64,000 nucleotides of DNA from Dipetalonema caudispina (lineage: Eukaryota; Nematoda; Chromadorea; Rhabditida; Onchocercidae): NCBI GenBank assembly GCA_013365325.1, contig JABVXV010000002.1, positions 496,001 to 560,000 on the forward strand. Reading direction: 5' to 3'. Position numbers and translations under genes: made by a program. Of this stretch, positions 38,896 through 53,081 are shown one piece after another (position 1 is the first letter of the stretch; each line of letters begins with the position of its first letter). The notes below the pieces were generated by a model that searched no databases, was not told where the DNA came from, and worked only from the letters and a program-made list of their open reading frames with translations.

Positions 38896-41800
38896 CTGTC
38901 ACCACTCCACGAGAACACAACAAATACCTTTCGTGGGAAACTTTAACTCTTTGCTGGAATATAATGATAAATAGTAGCAATTTGATAATTCTTCCTATCA
39001 CAAACTCGGCAGGATCATTCAATCGCTGCAGATAGTACATTCTTATTCAGTGGTATCACACGTCACAGACAGTCACGTATAAGTATTTTAAGAAAGGTCA
39101 AATTTTGAAAAGTGTTGAAATCAAAACTGTTGAAAGAAAGAATAAAAATGGGTTGCTAAGCAAATTTTCCATTGATGAAGCATAGACAGAGTGTCCAGTG
39201 GCACCTTAAGTAACGGATGTAATTGTAATTTTATCTATCGAACATCCGTAGGAAAACACCGACGAGTAAAATTATGAACCCATTTGTCGTCACAATTGAT
39301 AAGTACATATCAAATATATACCAATTTAATCGAACAACAGCACTCGCCACAGAATAATAAACAAACAATGCAACTATCTTATCTGAAATTCACTTTTATA
39401 TTTATTTGTTGAAGAAGGAAAGAGAAGAGAATCATAAAATATGGAAAATGAAAAGAGATTGCACTTAGGCTTGAAAAATTAAGGTTAAGCGAGTTTCGTA
39501 AATTTTAGTGGATTATATTTAGCGTTGGTTCAGATATCTGATAGCCTTATTGATTTATGTGAAGGCTTAATTAAGTTATGATAGATTAATTGGTTTTCAT
39601 TCGAGTTTTAGAATGTATCAATTTTTTGTCAGATGACTGTTACTAATGCCAGAAGAATTAATCTGAATTTTCAAAAATTACAACACTCTTTTTTCCAGTT
39701 TCAGTAATCAAAGACTTGTTTAAATTTTACGGTTTCCATCATCCAATAAGCGATTATTAGCGACATCCTGATTTGGAGCATTGATTTTAGCTATCGTAAT
39801 CGAATCTTCATTTCAAAAATTTGAATGGGAAAGGTTTTAAATTTTGGGAAGAAAAATTTTTCAAAATTATAGTTAGAAACCATATATTGAAAATCTAGAG
39901 ATTTTTTTTTTGAGACAGTGAAATCTCAGATCTGAGTCCAAATGAAAAATAAATTTAAATGTTGCCAAATTTCATCTTCCCTACCATTTCTCTTGTTGTT
40001 ATTGCTATTATTTGAGTAAAATTACAGTGAAATAAAGATAGAAAAAGCAAAGTGAACAGATTTAGTTCAAATAATCGTTAAAAGCTATGGTTTTTTTTTA
40101 AAATTTTTGTTGTATATACATATAACGACCGGTTTTTTTTCTTTTTAGCAAATTTGGATGATTGGCATTCCGGTTCGGTGAGTTTTATCGAAGAAATCTA
40201 CCGTATTGTCATACATACAAGATTGAAAAACTGGATTTGAGAAAGCAGCAGGGAAAGAAGGGGAAAAAAAATATCGCAAATACATTCATCTGAATATATT
40301 TAATCACAAACAAGAAGTAAATGAAAGAGAAGGTTACTATTTTGACTTATTTTGCATATTATAATGATAGAAGGAATTTTCCCATTCATTTAGTGAAAGT
40401 TTGTTGTGTTGAAAACTTCTCATTCCATTTTTTGCTTACTTTTAAGCAAACATTTTGAATTTTTTGTCACTTTCTTCCGCATTTTTTCTTCAACGATAAT
40501 CTTTCTGTGATAATTTTTAAAGTGGTATGATATATGTGCTATGTAAGAGAACAACGTACTAAGAACATTGACCATATAGAAAATTTACAAACATTATGAA
40601 TTTGGTTGGTTAAGTCTGAGTGGTATATTCAATTTAATTATCGATGCCCACTATGTGTTGTCAGTAGTTGATATTTTGTGAGCCTGAAATGGATAAATTG
40701 ACGTTTAATTCTTTTGAAAGTGAGGACCATTCAGATAGTGTGTTGTGTGGAAAAGAGATACTTTTGATCTCTATGATCATTACTAGATAATTTGACTAAT
40801 GAGAGTAACAAGTGTTACTAATAAGCAGAAGTAAACTAGGATAAGTTTGGGATAAGAAAGCTAAGATATAAAATGTAGAATATGTATTAGCTATCCATTA
40901 TCTTAGATGTCAATATTGATTAACTGATTCAAGAAAAATGCGATCAATTTCCCTTCTTCCTATTCATTAGTACATCCCTTCGGATGCTTTCTATAACCAG
41001 AAAAGAATTCATTTCGCTCGTTCCAATGAACTTTAATTTCGATTTTTGATGTTTTACCTTTTTAAATTTTCGGATTCCCACTTAAAAGGTATTGTTGTTC
41101 AAAAACAGGAAAGTGTAAATAACATCGAAAGCAGATAGCTAAATACTACGATAGCATGTAGACAAGAACATCCTCAGAATTTCTACTCGGGACATTTTCA
41201 CTGAGATAGATGGCATAGTGAAGTAGGCGGTAGGAGCGGGGCGGGGTTCACTGGTAACAACGCCAGAAAAATTGAGATGCATGATAAACAACGAATATAT
41301 AAGAAGAGGAAATATATACTTCTTTTTCCCCTCATGCAACTCATTACACAACAATATATCCTTTTTAAATTAATTCTGACGATCTCTTCAAGTGAATCAT
41401 TCCATCCATCGTTCATTGTATTTGTTTTCTGTTACGTGAAGAAAGTTTGATTCTGAAGGATCATTTATATTTCTTGGATTCCTGATTAGAATCGAATTTG
41501 CAAGAGTTTAAAATATTATTATTTGATAGGTTTGGGACTTAAAGATACCCTAAAAACTTTGATCTGATTAAATTCTATTACTAATAATCAGTCTTATATT
41601 TCTCTCCTAATTTCTATGCCTTTATATTTTATGTTTTTTTACTTTTGCAATGCATTTCCAAGGAAAATAGGTCATTAAATTGCAAAAATTTACTGCTTTA
41701 GCTCGAACAACTTTGAAGAATTAAATTTAATCCTAGTTAGATTCTTGTAATTTCTTATATGCATCAATGGTGCTAGTAAATTTTTTGTTTTGCAAGTTTT

Positions 41801-44163
41801 ACCCCTTGGTAAAAAAAAAACCGGTTCAAAGATTTTTCGACGAATGAGATTCCAATTAGCGGTTTAAACGTCTCACAGATATTGGTAAGGCAATGCAGTT
41901 AAAAACTAAAAAAAACATAAAACATTACAATTTGCAACGTATTCAGAAAGACTACAATTTGTCAACTGAACCAGCAAGTATGTTGGTCGATACAACGATG
42001 CTTTTCAAATTCGTCGTAGTTTGACGAATTTTTTTTTTTCGAAGCACCAAATGTTTCCATTTAAGTTTGGTAAAGTACAAATGAACTTCTCAAAAAACTT
42101 ATCTTTTATCTAATTAGTTGCTGATAATAGTTAATTAACTAAGATATCGTAGTTCCTTTCATCAATTATCAGTTTTTTTTCCGATGAATTTCCCTAGAAT
42201 AATGCAATATGAGAGGAAATGAGTCTTAGTTATAAAATGATAAAACAATTTTTTGTACTATGGATAAATTTCTTAGCGCATTAGTCACTTTTGGAAAAGT
42301 CATTGAGCCAAGAAACAATACTTCAATCAACATCTTTGCATCAGTCAGCTATGCGAAATTGAAGTTTGTTTTGGAAATTTTTGGAACAATTTTGTTCTTC
42401 ACAACCTTGACCAAATTTTTACGATAACAATTCATTATCCTTCAACCTTGCAACTTTCTCATCTGATCATTATTGCTACAAAGTAAATTATCAGAATGAT
42501 AAAGCATTGCATAAGGAAGAAAAGAAAGTGATGTAAAATTTCTCAATTTCAGACATCTGTCACTACTTATCATCCGTTCGAGTAGAAGAGTTTCCATAAC
42601 GTGAAATTTGTCTCATATAGGTTTTGGATTTAAAAAAGTTAAAATGAATTGAAAGGAAGAAGTTATTATTTGGAGAAATAGTATATCCTTCTTTACTGTC
42701 GATTGAAAATACCATGCCGATGGGACCATAAATTTTTGTTAATGTTTGATTTTATCTAATTTTTTTAATGAATAATCTCTTCCATTTTGCTATATTTCCA
42801 TTGAATAACAAAATTATTCTATTTTTGAATTATGGTATTGTTACTTGAAACTAAGGTGTACGACGGTTTAAAGTACTTTGAGAACAGTTGCAATGGAAAA
42901 ACTTCTTTCAAGCACAATTGGACAAGCATATACATCTCGCATATTCCATTTTTTAACTTTATGACTCAACCCTAGCAATATCATCATTCTTAATTTTGAC
43001 TGGAAAACTGCAAAAGCCTTAGAGTCACTGTCGTCACGTTAATGAAAGGTGGAAAAGTCATTGGAACCTAACAAATTTGAATAGCCATATAAGTTATGAC
43101 ATTGGATTAAAATATGATTAACTTGGAAAAAATCTTCGTTTGGAACTGATTACTCGTGTGATTAGTGTTCCTGAAAGCATCATATGGTCATCCGGAATGT
43201 AGTCATCATAGGTTAATCAAGCATTACAGAAATGACTGAAAGACTTTCCCGAAAACTTGTTAATTTGTTAACTATGATTAATTACCTTTCGTCACTTTCA
43301 CTGGAAAGGCCATTGTTTTGTAATTGTGCACGCCCTCCTCAGGTAACTAGAATTGACCCATTTCCGAAAAGGTATTTCAGTTAACAATATAGCCAAAGAA
43401 AATTGAAATAAGGGTACAATTTACTCGAATGACTGACAGTCTTAGATTTGCCATTGTGTTACAACGATCACATTTATACTCAGAAAGAATATCGACAACT
43501 TTTCTAGAATTATGAACTGTTGCATCTATTTATGGTGATTCTATGATAATGCCGAATCGCTTGGCTAGTTCTTTTGTTTTCTTATGACTATTAGCAAAAA
43601 TTTGGTTTGGCTTAAGATAAAAGTAAGCGAGTTAGTCAATTTAAAATATTTCATGCTTGATCCTATATGTTGCTGTATCATTCCCTAAAAGGAATGGGTA
43701 AAGACGAAAGCGGAATGTTTCCTTTCCTCATGTCAACAAGAATCATTCTTGCTTGTTGTGTTTCATACAACCGGTTAGCTGTTCATATTAAGAAATCAAT
43801 GACAATCCTTAACCTGCATCGATCAATCAAGTTTCAATCTTATTAAGCAGTCTAAAGAAGAATAAATTATAGCCTTTACTGATTAGAACCACAGGAAAAC
43901 GCCATTTTCCGTAAACAGAACTGAATAGAAAGTATGTTTTGATATTTAGAAATTAAAAAAAAAATATTCGCAAATTTTGTATTTTCCTAAATTTTATGCT
44001 ACACAATTCCAATTCGCATTTCTTCTTACGCCATCGCGTCGCCATTAGTATGCTTAATTGATATGTATTTGTCGATTCTGCAAAATTTTAACAACATGAT
44101 GCGCAGTTTGCATGAGCTGGTGCATTGGTCATCCAAATGCATGGATTTTATAGCAGAAGGAGG
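38896..44163. other. Intergenic region without recognised genes
   Basis: About 5.3 kb of AT-rich DNA. I found no exon with convincing protein character on either strand. A small GC-rich patch at about 41227-41250 contains GGGGCGGGG and stands out from its surroundings. A 29-nt segment at 40149-40177 has an acceptor and donor but no coding identity. Confidence 0.45.
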
Positions 44164-47100
44164 ATGAATAAAGCCCAGCTAACATTGCTGTTTTATCAGT
44201 TCACAATTATCACTACCGCAATCAAAGTAATCAACAATGGCTTAGCACCACCTGAAATTGTCCACTCACCCATAAAAACCAAACGTTTGTTTTTCACTTT
44301 TTCAATTAGAACTGTAATTTTAAATAAAACAAATCGACCAAAAAGGGTAATAACTTTAGTAGGACATTTGTTAAATTCACTGAATGAATTGATAACATTA
44401 TTGGTAGGTAATTTATATTGATAAATGAAATAATGAATCTGCTTGACAAATTTGTATCAGTTTGATTGATATTATTCTGTTCTTTTGACCTAAACAAAAT
44501 TAATTTGGAATTAAAAAAAGCATTTAATTTTGATGGTTTCCATTACTACTTTAAATTATGATGATTATTATTCGTGAAGGTAAATGAGCGGCACTTTTTA
44601 AAGATATTAGGAAAACAGCCAACGGCATTTGAGTTTCTAAATTGTATGAAATGCGCTGTCATAAAAACGAATGGATGTAGAACTAGTTTTTGATATAATT
44701 AAACACTGAATGAAATAATACCGTTATTTAGCGATAGCTGTTATCATTGCAAGAAAAATAAATCAATTGACTAAAAAAGTATTGCAAAATAAATGGTAAC
44801 ATTAAGGATGACTACTTGCATTATCTCAAAACGATAGGCCAAAAAATAGTTTTCAGAAGCTTACTAACTTAGCTTGTAAAAGTTTTTCGATGTTAAATAA
44901 GAAGATGTAGATAATGCATATTTATTTTACTATCCACTATTGTTTATCAATCTTAAAGACAAATTTAAGAAAATTGTATGGTTGGGAGATAACTGATGAT
45001 GATTGTGAACTCTTAACAAAAAAGATCGAAATTCAACGAAAAGAAAGCTCTGCTAAGTGTAGCGTAACATTCCAACATCACCTTTTACTACAGAATTAAA
45101 CTCTTTACTCATTTCTGAATATCTAACTTAAATTTTATTTCTGACTTAATCAATATGCATTTGCAGCTCGATGTATTGTCAAAGCAGAACCGTTGGATTT
45201 GGTATTTATGTTGGACAGTTCAGGTTCGTTGAAAAATAAATTTCAAGACGAAATCGATATCATACGTCGGATCGTCAATCATGTTACTATCGGAGAATCC
45301 GCTACACGGGTCATGCTTATACAATTCAGGTCTTTTCACTGCTCAAAATATTTAATTAACTTCATGTATTCTTAAATTTGAACAATATTTTGCTGTTCAG
45401 TCTGCGCAATTAATGCATACTCTAATTTGTCGTACACATCGCTTTTTGTAAAAAATATTGCAAAAGTGTTAGAAATTTTGAGATCGGATTTTAAACTTCA
45501 AATTTCTGGGAAATTTTTGAAAATTTGATCGAAATAATAAGCCAGGAAATTCTGCAAAATATTTTTTTAGTGGTGTCCAACATTTGGAGTTTAATTTCAA
45601 GAAATTCAAGGATCGCGAAGATATTCTTGGTGCTCTGGACGTATTAAGACATGTGTCAGGCATAACACGAATGGGTGATGCATTTGAATACACTCTTAAT
45701 ATGATGAATGAAGAAAATGTAATATGCATAGTTTCGTTTAACTTTTTATTTAGTTTATCAGCTCGCATTTTCACTATTTTAGATTAAAAAATGAAAAATT
45801 TTCCGAGAAAGAAATTAATTAAAAATATTTGGCACTAATTGTTCAAAATTGGCGCTGTTATATACAATGAATTAAGTTTAGTATTTTTTATCCTTACTTA
45901 CTACTCGAATTCTCACATAATTTCTATATATAATTTCTGTAATCGTTCTTTGTTTTCGTTAAAAGATTCACTGTATTAATTAAATTGGTTTTAGAAATAG
46001 TATCTAATTACTATGGAAGACTGAAAAGAGTTCAATTTTTAAAATTTAAGGGAATGAGGCCTTCAGATGTACCGAAGATAATCTATTTATTATCGGATGG
46101 TCGAACGCACGATTATCCTAAAGATACGGAAATGGCAAATTTATTGAGGCAACAAATTGATAACGTTGATATCTACGCTTATGGAACTGGTGAATATGTT
46201 GCTATGAATGAACTGATTGCTATTACCAAGGTAGTCAACAGTATAATTACTAACTCTTCAGGCTTCTTACCCTGGCTATTTAATAAAATTTATTAGATGA
46301 CGCATCAAAATGGCACTTTATTTTTGCTAAATGATTTTAAGTTAGAAATTAGATCAGATTTCATTAGTAAAAGTTATTAATGAATTATTAAACAGTGCAT
46401 TAATTGCAGAATAGAAGCAGTTTATGAATAAAATCTTCGTTCCAGTCTTTGTAATAAAAACAATTTCGAAATTTATTCTTATTTCTTGCAGGATCCAAAG
46501 AAAATTGTGACAAATCAAAATTTGGACGATTTGGAGCCAATGTTTGATCGTTGGAGGGGTACTGAAGTTTGTGAGAAATTACCTGGTATGTTAACATTAA
46601 ATAAAATATCTAACTAAGATAATCTTAAATATGAGTTAACTTCAAACAAATTCCATCAGAAATTTATGAAAAACATGACAGCACCGAGAATATACTCATT
46701 TCCATGTTTCGTGCTTACCCATTTTCAATAGTATAGCATTAGGTACTTGTCAAAGGTCAATCTCCATTATTTCTGATATCACAAATTCTCAAAACATTAT
46801 AAAACGACGAATACTTTTTTTTACCTCTGATACCTGAAGTTAGTTAAAAAAAGAATTTGATATTTAGCGTAGGTACGGTCGAAGGGATCGTTTCACTGAT
46901 GTTTCCAAAAGCCGCAAATAATTTCAAAGATAGTATAGATAAAAATAAAGGATTGTATTTAATGATTTAATTAAACAACATGTTTAAGTTTGCGTCCGTG
47001 GATCTGATAAGCCGCTTGATTTGATTTTGATCATTGACTCTTCTGAGTCGGTTGCTGACCTTTTTGATGAACAAGTCAGATTTGCAGTTGAACGAATCGT

Positions 47101-50100
47101 CCGAAATATTAATATACATCCAGATGCTGTCAGGTAATTCCGTAATTCTTGCTTGAACCGTTTTATTTGTTAAGTATGTCCCTTGCATTCCATTGGAGAA
47201 ATTGATGTACAGTTAGTGTTTCCTGCATTCACATATATCAAATGAAATATTTTAACCATAAACAAATAAATAACCGTTACAGATTATCTGCTTCAAAATT
47301 ATTCAATTTTTATTAAAATTTCATTTTTACAAAGAAATAATAATTGAAAAAGAATATGGTCACGGAATTTCCTTACTAGAAATGTTGTTTTTGATGGATG
47401 AATTGCACAGCGCATGACAACAAAACGTAGAAAAGCATTCAGGCGCATTTGTATGTGATTCGATGTGACACACAACCGCCTGTTTGCTTGCATCCTCTCT
47501 TCCAAATGAAATAGTCTTGATGTGATGTTAGCAATAAATACAAAACAACCTGTCTGGATAGTGTTTCAAACTTCAAGCTTTGTTCATTACCGCTTATCAA
47601 CTCCTCCTCAAAATTAAATGAATGGCATTCCTTCTTCAAACTTGCTTATACTTTTAAAATGTTGACAACATAAGTGGTATATAATCGATTATTTCTATTT
47701 TGCTTTCAAATCATTCTACATCAAATTTAAAATTTCGCTAATTTACATGTGCGACATCATTCCAGCAGAACACATTGTTGACGCATAAAACTAGTGGAAT
47801 TCAACTTGATTTATAATAAAATGAAGTAAATTAAATTGGGATATATATTTACAGGTTGGCTTTGATTACTTATTCGGGAAAAGCATATGTCCATTTCAAG
47901 TTCAACGATCCACAAATTGGTAACAATACAGCAGTAATAGGACATTTAAATGGGTTAAAATCAATTAAGGGTACCACTTCGACACACATCGCATTACATC
48001 AAGCTTACAAACTGTTAACGGACACTGATAACGAAAGCGGTGCTGATTTTTTTTTTTTTTTTTACCTCTTTCCTTTCTGAAATTTATATTTTTCGAAAGA
48101 GTTACAGTAATTTTGGAGAAAGCTAATTGCGAAATCATTCAGGTGTACGTGAAGGAGTGAAAAAGATGATTATCATATTCACGGATGGACACTCGCAACG
48201 TTCACCTCAGGATATGGCGATACGTCTTAAAAATGAAAATGTGGAAACTTTTGCGATAACGTTGACCCCAGCACCATATGCAGATGAAAGCGAACTATTA
48301 AGCATCGCGCAAAATACTGATCATGTTTTTACGCCTGTTAATTTAAAGGTTCTGTTAATAACAGTTTAAATATAATTAATGAAACAGATAATTATGATGG
48401 GTACGATGTCCTTCAGCACACTATTTGTAGTTCTCAAATAACTTCACTTATGCTTTCAACCTTATACGTAATACGCTAACTAGACGAAATTCAAGTGAAG
48501 TTATATAAAAACTAACATATTGTTTAAATCGAAGGAGACAAAAGATCATTTAACAATAATATCACTTAATGAAACAAAAGTGAATAAAAGTCAATCTTAC
48601 GTAATACGCTATGGGATTCAATTATCTTGCCTAGTAATTATTTTAAGTTTTGTTGTCAAATTCTAACTCTTAGTAATGTCGGGAAAAGTTATACAATCAA
48701 TCACTATCAATATTTAAATTCAAAAATATTGTCTATTTAAGGATTTCGAAACCAAATTTCTCCCATACATTGGCTTTGGTTGTGTTGGTGTAGATTTAGG
48801 CCCTGATCCGGAACCAAGGATTCGAGGTGCTACTGATGTCATCTGTGATGGAAATTCTGTTACATTCACTGTCCGAACACAGCATCCAATGACAGGCCTT
48901 ATGTATGCACAGCAATACTACGATGATATGAGATGTGTCAAGGTAAATTCCGTTTTATTTGGTTAATAGATTCCATGCTGTTCATTTAAGGATGAATTCT
49001 TTGTACAACCGATGCCATTGAAACTCTAAGATTTCTAGGCTCTGAGATTTTTTTTTCTGGAAGAACTCTGATATTTCTAAACTCTGAGATTTTTCGCAAA
49101 AAGATTGCATTAGATTATCGTATTTATCTGATATGATATAAATTTAGATTTGAATTTTAAAAATTTACAGGTTTGAATTGTTTAAAAGAGTTCATTTAAC
49201 TTTAAAACTACTAATGATGTACCCATTTAATAATTTATTTTTGCAGGTAACCGATGGATCATCCAGGGAAATCTCGATCATATTTTACGAGGGGACATGT
49301 GGCCTCGTAAAAACACCAGCTACAGTATCTTTACTTTTTCTTTGTTACAACTAAAAAACTTGACAACTTTTTCAATTTTTTTTTTAGATTTCTCAACAAA
49401 TCCTTTAATTTTCTTGGGATATTTTTTGTTCATTTTTTATTTGTAGCAACTCGATGGCTATTTGTTCAATATTACTGTGATATTACAGTTCCATCCAATT
49501 ATTAACACAAGAGCAGATCAAGTAATTTGAATTGTTTTAATACAATTTAATTTATTTAAATTTCACAGCATTAACATAATGGTATTTTTCTAATAGTTAC
49601 AAACATTTTCACTCTGACAATGATTTATGGTGGAAATTATAGGGTTTGAGTGTATCCTGCTTCCATCAACAACCGATACCGCTGCAAGAAGTGGGTCGTT
49701 CATCAATTAAGAAACTTAGTGATACCGAATGCTCATATCGACTTCATCGATTTGCGCCTGATCAGTGCGTCCCTTTGGATGCTAAAGTTGGCGAATCATT
49801 ATATCATAGATGGGAATGCGATAGTCGTAAGTTCATATTGAGTTCAAATCTTGAAGACTGCTATCACATTCAAAAATCAGTACTCTTGATTGTAGATTAC
49901 ATTATTCACTAATACTGAAAATAAGCTGCAACTCCTGCTAACTACAAAGTAGGACTACTTAGTATTAATCCATTCATTTGTGTGATTGTCTGAGATCAAG
50001 CAGAAATTAGAGAGCAGTGTAATATTGGAGATGAATTGTTGAAATGAATCCACCGAAGTTGTTTTTAGCTTTTTTCCCATTTTTGGAATAAATCTCAATT

Positions 50101-50778
50101 TATTTCAGCGTCAAATTATCAATATCTGATACATGATTGTTTTGTTAGATCAGAAACGAAAAGTGTGTTAATTCTGGATTCCAACGGGTAAGGATCGATG
50201 AACACTTTCAGTTATCTGTTGTCCAGTACTATTTAAGTACTCCCATTTCCTTTTTTTTTTTCAGATGTGAAGTAGACCCACATTTTTTGGAAACTCCCGA
50301 TTACACGAAATTTTCTGAGAACCGGAAGAACGATGTATATGTTTTCAAGGAAATGAGTGTATTCAAATTCCCGGGAGATGGGAATATCGTCTTTCAGTGT
50401 CAGATATCATTGTGTGATATGGAAAACGATGATGCATGCAAAGATATGATTGTTAGTTCTTTTTTAAATTTAATACGACTTTTTTCAAATTTTAAAAAGG
50501 CAAAAGTCGTAAGTTTCTTCTTCATATTTCGAATAGGAATACATTTAATCCACAGCAATCTGTTGCATTGTTTTTTATTTGTTTCATTTGATATAATTTC
50601 TTTGAAGCCTCCACGCTGCTCGCATAATTCAACGTTAAGGCTGAAACGTGAAACGGAAATTACGATAAAACCAGGATTCGTAATGACGTTTGATGTGGAA
50701 ACCCGAACGTTAAATGTTTTGGAAAACGAATCAACTCGGCCAGCTATTCCTATCAAGTATTGCGATATCAGAATGTAA
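44164..50778 (+). CDS. Secreted protein with two vWA domains and a ZP domain (cuticlin-like)
   Basis: Probable extracellular matrix or cuticle protein. Fifteen exons keep phase: 44164-44284, 45167-45329, 45571-45718, 46051-46230, 46492-46585, 46989-47133, 47855-48039, 48143-48348, 48742-48942, 49247-49324, 49447-49521, 49643-49826, 50109-50187, 50265-50451, 50608-50778; about 738 aa. A hydrophobic N-terminus resembles a signal peptide, but this first exon is the least certain. vWA-1 (about 50-215) has a metal-ion site D57-x-S-x-S61, T127 and D160. vWA-2 (about 245-415) has D252-x-S-x-S256, a Thr in KGTTSTH and FTDG. A ZP domain (about 425-690) follows, with cuticlin landmarks YHRWECDS, LIHDCFV and SVFKFPG. 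A furin-type RLKR site lies at 693-696. Only about 40 residues follow and none form a membrane span. The donor ending exon 49247-49324 could instead lie 18 bases upstream. Confidence 0.85.
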
Positions 50779-52238
50779 ACTGTATACCAGTAGATCACAA
50801 TCTATGAATTCCAGCATTAAATAAGCGATAAAAGCCTCATGAAAAGAGACTTTTTAGAGTAACTAAAAAATTTTAAAAACTCAAGATGGAAATTGCTGGT
50901 AATACTTTCACCCATCTGAATTCTGAAACTTCCCGAACAAACTTTAATTCTAAATATGAAAAGTTGTTATTCAACATTATATTAAAAATATATCCATTTG
51001 TTTTATAACATTCGTTCCATACAGCGGGTATTTCATGTATAAAACAATATTTTTCTCATGTATTGATGGCACATTTCGATATTTGAGTTCTTTTTTTTTA
51101 CCAAGCATATGGGCAAAGTGATTATTCGTTCGTTACGACACTAAACGTTAGAAAGTTTATATCACCTAATAATTCTTTCTGACCGAAATATCTTATCGAT
51201 TTGACATATTTCATGCTTGAATAATTAATTATCTGTGTAAAAGAGCTGTTGCTGTAGTATTTTGTCTAATTAATGTGCCTTTGCTTAAGTTAATTATGAC
51301 AGTAAGTATTGGTCTTGCTTGTAATTTGGACACATACATGTAAATATTAGTAGGGATCTCATCAATTGGAACGTTTCTTTGAAAAATCATAGATGTTTCG
51401 AAAATAAAATTCAATTTTGTTTAAAATTTTGGGAACTTTAAATCCTAACGCAATGTTTTCACATAATGAACTATTTTGAATACGCTACTTTTTTTTATTA
51501 ATTTTTGTATTACTGCCTTCAAGTGCACTTCTCTTCAATACTTGAAATAATCTACGCATAAACTTCATGCGTTTTCAACGTAGTACAATAAATACATATC
51601 TATTTGGTGCAAAAAAAGAATGACTAGAGATCATGTTGATTGATTTAGTTACTTCTTTCAAAAGCCTCTATTTAAGCTCCTTACAAGTAATTGATTATAC
51701 ATGAATACTACTAAGAGTAGAGTAATTACTGTGTTTCTTGATGGTACAGGTATATTCAAAAATAATGAGCGGGTGGTGTAAGGGTGTTCAAGGTAAAATG
51801 AGAAGCGTTCAGGGCTGTTACATTGAATTAAAAGAGGAATAAAAAGAATGCCTGATACGATTGTTTGTAATCAATAAAAAAAGAAAGAAAATATAAAATA
51901 ATTGTTTTGCATCATTGTTAAATGGATCATGAGCGATTCGGAAATTCTTTGCATTTGATCCACAGAAAGCAAACTTAAAATGAGCAACACCCCACATTCA
52001 CGTAATTTTATCACTGAAAACTTTATTAGACGGTTGTGTCTTCTGCATATATCCTTGCTAATAATGAGGTCATAAAATTGTTATTGCTCGAAACTGTAAA
52101 ACATTACCAACTTCAATTTGCGGGAAATTTTCCAATTCCTAACTATACTTGAACCAAAACTTTATATTTATTAATCAGAGGAAAATACATAAAGTATCGT
52201 CACTCTTAAAATTTTGAAAGAAATCGTTTTCAGGACAA

Positions 52239-52355
52239 ATGCAGGACACGATATTGAATCATCAAAAGCCGTGGGGTATTGTGCTTTTACCTCTAAAAGT
52301 TCCAGCATCCATTAAACACTTACAAATAGTGCGACCTACTATCGGTGAAACATAA
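52239..52355 (+). other. Short open frame behind a strong acceptor, unknown
   Basis: A 38-codon frame starts with ATG five bases after a TCGTTTTCAG acceptor, an arrangement typical of a nematode first exon that receives a spliced leader. Its composition is protein-like (NHQKPWGIVLLPLKVP). It ends in TAA; possible donors inside it (for example at the CAAATA/GTGCGA boundary) give phases that do not join cleanly to the next candidate at 52724. No family recognised. Confidence 0.35.
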
Positions 52356-52723
52356 CTAGCAAGTTTGCCTAAGTGAAATCGACAGAAAAGTTGCAACTGT
52401 ATTGACATGTTCAACATTGTTAACTACCTTAAGCATAAGTGATATTTCACTGGTTAGACTATCAGTAGGTCAGTCAAACTATTTCATCGTTAAGTTTAGT
52501 GCAAATTTTGCTCATGCTTTCACTTTCCACTAGTTCCACTGAATCTTGAAGAGTTGGCCAGGATAGATTCTGTGGGAGAATTTGGTATTTATGTGCATTG
52601 GAAAAGAGAGTCAGTTTGGATTAAAGAATGAGAGTGGAAATGATCTAAATTGTTAATGCTATATCTTATGAACAAGTGCTTGATAGGATAAACAACAATA
52701 TAAGCGATGTGAAAACCTTATAG

Positions 52724-52910
52724 CACGGAAGATGTAGCGGATTCAAAAGGAAGAGTGTTACCAAGGCAAATGATTCGTATCCAAAGGACTGAACCCGAAG
52801 AAAACGTTGTACGCACCGAGTTGCGATTCGTTATTTACCAATCGAGAAAGGATCTAGAGGAAAAAGCTCTTTATGAGGCAAGACGATACAACAAAATTAC
52901 AATTTTATAG
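52724..52910 (+). other. Probable exon of an unrecognised gene
   Basis: After an acceptor-like CCTTATAG, one frame runs 61 codons to TAG at 52908-52910. It reads like a real protein end (MIRIQRTEPEEN, RTELRFVIYQSRKDL, ALYEARRYNK). It needs two bases from an upstream exon to complete its first codon. A GC-type donor (GAG/GCAAGA at 52877) offers an alternative end that would keep phase 0. It could be the last exon of a small gene beginning near 52239 or an upstream exon of the coiled-coil gene at 53082. I cannot name a family. Confidence 0.4.
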
Positions 52911-53081
52911 TTCAAAATGTCCTGGTGGAGAATTGCCTTTCAAAGCTGTGATCTTGAAATAACTATATCGAAATTTAGAAATTTGAACCTCTATTAAAAC
53001 AAAGATTATTTCGGAACTAAGAGATTTTATTAAACTTGTCAAAAGTTTTTATCAATTAAATGTTATATTTGATGTTAAAAA

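Larger units (their letters stand above)
50779..53081. other. Mostly non-coding region with two coding-looking segments
   Basis: From 50779 to about 52200 nothing is supported. Two short segments at 52239-52355 and 52724-52910 look coding and are listed separately. Confidence 0.4.

Noticed and set aside
40149..40177. 29-nt segment with good acceptor and donor in the 39-44 kb region
   Set aside because: Too short to carry coding evidence, and no neighbouring exon joins it. Such chance pairs are expected in AT-rich DNA.
41139..41416. Two overlapping minus-strand open frames of about 70 codons
   Set aside because: Low protein character, overlapping each other in different frames, with no splice or family support.
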